A stretch of DNA of 8,333 bases from Lachnospiraceae bacterium UBA7027 (GTDB lineage: Bacteria > Bacillota > Clostridia > Lachnospirales > Lachnospiraceae): assembly GCA_002494135.1 (NCBI GenBank), contig DLBG01000021.1:1-8333 (forward strand), written 5' to 3'. Position numbers and translations under genes: made by a program. The notes under the pieces are model-generated. The model was not told where the DNA came from. It saw only the letters and a list, made by a program, of their open reading frames with translations, and searched no databases. Shown here piece by piece: positions 6,807 through 8,333 of this stretch (position 1 is its first letter; each line of letters starts with the position of its first letter).

Positions 6807-6846
6807 GAAAAAGAAAAAACGCAGGATGGCATACACCATCCTACGC
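6807..6846 (-). terminator. Rho-independent terminator in the leader region, with no gene in front of it
   Basis: On the minus strand, AGGATGG (6836-6842) pairs with CCATCCT (6823-6829), extended by GCGT/GCGT with two wobble pairs to about 11 base pairs around a TGTATG loop. This is followed by T5-C-T5 (6808-6818). On the plus strand no T-run follows, so it acts leftward only. No minus-strand gene precedes it. It lies only about 25 bases after the start predicted for the promoter at 6877-6905. Confidence 0.85.
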
Positions 6847-6870
6847 CCTCTTTGAGATTATCGTTACTGC
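6808..6870 (-). ncRNA. Candidate short RNA or attenuated leader (about 60 bases)
   Basis: Inferred only from a consensus promoter (6877-6905) whose predicted start (about 6870) is followed almost at once by a strong terminator (6807-6846). The product would be about 60 bases, mostly the terminator hairpin. It may be a small RNA, or a leader whose read-through adds to expression of the membrane-protein gene. No RNA family was recognised and no small ORF is evident. Confidence 0.35.
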
Positions 6871-6881
6871 ATTTTTATTAT
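6852..6881 (+). promoter_or_regulatory. Possible rightward promoter for the lipoprotein gene
   Basis: TTGAGA (6852-6857), an 18-base spacer and TATTAT (6876-6881) predict a start near 6888 and a leader of about 60 bases before ATG 6951. An alternative is TTTACA (6915-6920) with a weak TACCAT (6938-6943), which would start transcription almost at the ATG. Neither is strong, and they are not separable by eye. Confidence 0.4.
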
Positions 6882-6905
6882 AGCGCACGAACATATGTTT
6901 GTAAA
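6877..6905 (-). promoter_or_regulatory. Distal leftward promoter ahead of the orphan terminator
   Basis: TTTACA (6900-6905), a 17-base spacer and a perfect TATAAT (6877-6882) predict a start near 6870. The spacing and -10 box are the best in this intergenic region. The -10 box overlaps the possible rightward -10 at 6876-6881. Confidence 0.7.
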
Positions 6906-6914
6906 TAGTTTTCC

Positions 6915-6930
6915 TTTACACGGATGTAAA
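6915..6930. repeat. Perfect inverted repeat TTTACA-CGGA-TGTAAA (possible operator)
   Basis: Six-base arms are exact complements around a four-base spacer. A third copy of the same half-site (TGTAAA, 6900-6905) is the -35 box of the distal leftward promoter, so a protein binding these half-sites could affect both directions. No known regulator motif was recognised. Confidence 0.5.
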
Positions 6931-6950
6931 TTTTCGCTACCATAAATAAT

Positions 6951-8270
6951 ATGAAAAAGAAAAACCGCAAAAACCGAATCACAACCCGTATGGGAGCCGT
7001 CCTGTTAAGCTTAGTGTTCGTCTGCTCTCTTTTATCCGGCTGTAATTTAAAATCGGGCCTGCCCGCAGAGATTCTCTCTCTGATTGAAGAATCCTCCGAG
7101 CCGGTATCCACGGAAATTACAACAAGCGAACCGCTCCCGGAAGAGACTCCCGGCGAAGACCCTTTTAATCCGGGTTCCGCGTTCTTTTATAATACTCCCG
7201 ACCCGATCTGGGAAGAACCCTCTGCATTTCATGCGGAAGAAAAGTATTCCCTTGACGAAGTTCCCGACATCAGCAACACCGAGGAATTCAACGAGTACTT
7301 TCTTTTTATGATGAAGAACCGTCAAACCAGCATCTGTTTCAACGCAAAAAACGGCTTTGACGTGACAACCGATATCCTCCTGTACCGTTTCTCCACACCT
7401 TATGTATCTACCGCAAGAACCGTTCTTGACGAGAATACGGTTTATGTGGATATAAACATCGGCTATTATCCGGGCATCCTGATTTCCGATGCCTACTTAA
7501 ACAATGATACTTCGGGCCTTGACTCCGATGAGCTTCAGACCTACAACATGGCAAAGGAATTCATCGAAAAGACGGTTCTTCCGGAAAAGGACTTAATCGT
7601 CAGAGAACGGCTGATTCATGATTACATCTGCTCAAAGACCTTCTACAGCAACCCCGGAAGCCGTGAGCATATGCCCCGCTACTGTACCGCGGTGGGCCTT
7701 CTGCTGGACGGTGCCGCAAACTGCCAGGGCTATACCGACTGTTTCTATATGCTTGCCAGAATGGCCGGTTTTGAAGTTGAGAAGCAGAGCGGCTACGGAA
7801 ACGGCGGAATGCATGTATGGAATATCATTAAAATCAAAGGAGAATGGCGGGCCATGGACGTAACCTTTGACGATACCTCCGTAACCCAGATGGGAACCAT
7901 GTATCAGTCTTACGCCTATTTTAACGCCGGCTGGGATATCATCGAAGCAACCCACCGCGTGGATGACGGAAACGAACTTATTCCCGTTACCCCAATCAGC
8001 GACAGCACCTACTTCTACTATTACGGACAGTTCCCCGACACCGGATACTCCTCCGATCTGGAGCTGGCCAAGAAGGAAATTGCGATTCTTCTGGATAATA
8101 TTACCCCTTCGTACGATTCCGTTGTCTCCTATATGATTCAGGAGAACGTCGTATACAGCAACGATATCTACAACGAAATCAAATTAAAACTTACGGTAAA
8201 GCATCCGGGATTAAGCATCTACTGCTACCGGTGCGGAAGACATACTTTCGTATGCGCGGCGCCTAGATAA
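6951..8270 (+). CDS. Lipoprotein with transglutaminase-like (cysteine protease fold) domain
   Basis: 439 residues. A basic N-terminus (MKKKNRKNR) and a hydrophobic stretch end in the lipobox LSGC, so C31 should be lipidated and the protein anchored outside the membrane. A Ser/Thr/Pro/Glu-rich spacer follows (about 47-75). The central part is an unassigned domain (about 100-210). Residues about 215-310 form a transglutaminase-like core with an intact triad: C258 in GAANCQGYTD, H288 in GGMHVWN and D303 in WRAMDVTFDD. Family members act as cysteine proteases, peptidoglycan or protein cross-linking enzymes, or inactive binding modules; the substrate here is unknown. No Shine-Dalgarno sequence is visible before ATG 6951. 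That start is still preferred because it supplies the charged region needed for export. It is transcribed away from the leftward genes. Confidence 0.88.
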   Translation: MKKKNRKNRITTRMGAVLLSLVFVCSLLSGCNLKSGLPAEILSLIEESSEPVSTEITTSEPLPEETPGEDPFNPGSAFFYNTPDPIWEEPSAFHAEEKYSLDEVPDISNTEEFNEYFLFMMKNRQTSICFNAKNGFDVTTDILLYRFSTPYVSTARTVLDENTVYVDINIGYYPGILISDAYLNNDTSGLDSDELQTYNMAKEFIEKTVLPEKDLIVRERLIHDYICSKTFYSNPGSREHMPRYCTAVGLLLDGAANCQGYTDCFYMLARMAGFEVEKQSGYGNGGMHVWNIIKIKGEWRAMDVTFDDTSVTQMGTMYQSYAYFNAGWDIIEATHRVDDGNELIPVTPISDSTYFYYYGQFPDTGYSSDLELAKKEIAILLDNITPSYDSVVSYMIQENVVYSNDIYNEIKLKLTVKHPGLSIYCYRCGRHTFVCAAPR

Positions 8271-8333
8271 AACAGTTCCGTTTACAATAAAACAAAGCCC
8301 CGGGATTATCCCCAATGTCATTAAGTTAACATT
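8271..8333. other. Intergenic end of the window with small inverted repeats
   Basis: No gene is seen. Two small dyads are present: GGGA/TCCC with a TTA loop (8302-8312), and AATGT/ACATT (8314-8318 and 8329-8333) around a TTAA-rich centre. Neither has a T-run in view, so a terminator for the lipoprotein gene is not shown; one could lie just outside the window. Confidence 0.4.

Noticed and set aside
6878..7111. Minus-strand ORF of 77 codons that could explain the orphan terminator
   Set aside because: It overlaps the lipoprotein start antisense, runs through the promoter region, has no ribosome binding site and no conserved look.
8220..8270. Possible frameshift near the 3' end of the lipoprotein gene
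   Set aside because: The last 15 or so residues are Cys/Arg-rich and another frame also stops nearby (TAG at 8264), but the alternatives are too short to choose between without homologues.
8291..8333. Rho-independent terminator after the lipoprotein gene
   Set aside because: Only short dyads with tiny or AT-rich loops and no T-run are visible before the window ends.

Overview
The window looks like a chromosomal segment of an anaerobic Gram-positive member of the Clostridia, probably Lachnospiraceae. This is inferred from strong AGGAGG-type ribosome binding sites, consensus housekeeping promoters with 17-base spacers, a T-box tRNA-sensing leader, an HU gene, an HD-domain CCA-adding enzyme and moderate GC content. 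No mobile element, CRISPR array, rRNA or tRNA gene was seen.

Layout. Positions 1-155 (minus) hold the 5' part of an HU-family DNA-binding protein gene, with its promoter at 222-250. Positions 281-5935 (minus) form one apparent transcription unit. It starts at a consensus promoter (5942-5970) and runs through a leucine-type T-box leader (about 5935-5670, Leu CUC specifier at 5839-5841, terminator at 5670-5702). It then encodes a 2-isopropylmalate-synthase-like protein (4200-5612), an unusual 838-residue fusion of a sugar-isomerase-type TIM barrel with an AMP-forming acyl-CoA ligase (1669-4185), and the CCA tRNA nucleotidyltransferase (281-1639). Gaps are 14 and 29 bases, with no terminator seen between the genes. 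Upstream, positions 5978-6730 (minus) encode an unrecognised protein with two membrane segments.

Positions 6731-6950 form a compact divergent control region. It has two minus-strand promoters, a minus-strand terminator lying between them that has no gene in front of it, a possible plus-strand promoter overlapping the upstream minus promoter, and a perfect 16-base inverted repeat. Positions 6951-8270 (plus) encode a lipoprotein with a transglutaminase-like domain and an intact Cys-His-Asp triad.

The most notable point is the leucine T-box operon. Its first protein keeps a well-preserved LeuA C-terminal (leucine-feedback) domain. Its catalytic barrel has lost the Arg-Asp and His-x-His residues that bind metal and substrate in true isopropylmalate synthases. 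The second protein joins a barrel with an apparently intact metal site to a complete acyl-CoA ligase. A working hypothesis is a leucine-starvation response built on a leucine-sensing pseudoenzyme and activation of a carboxylic acid, for example branched-chain acid salvage. The chemistry is not established by the sequence.
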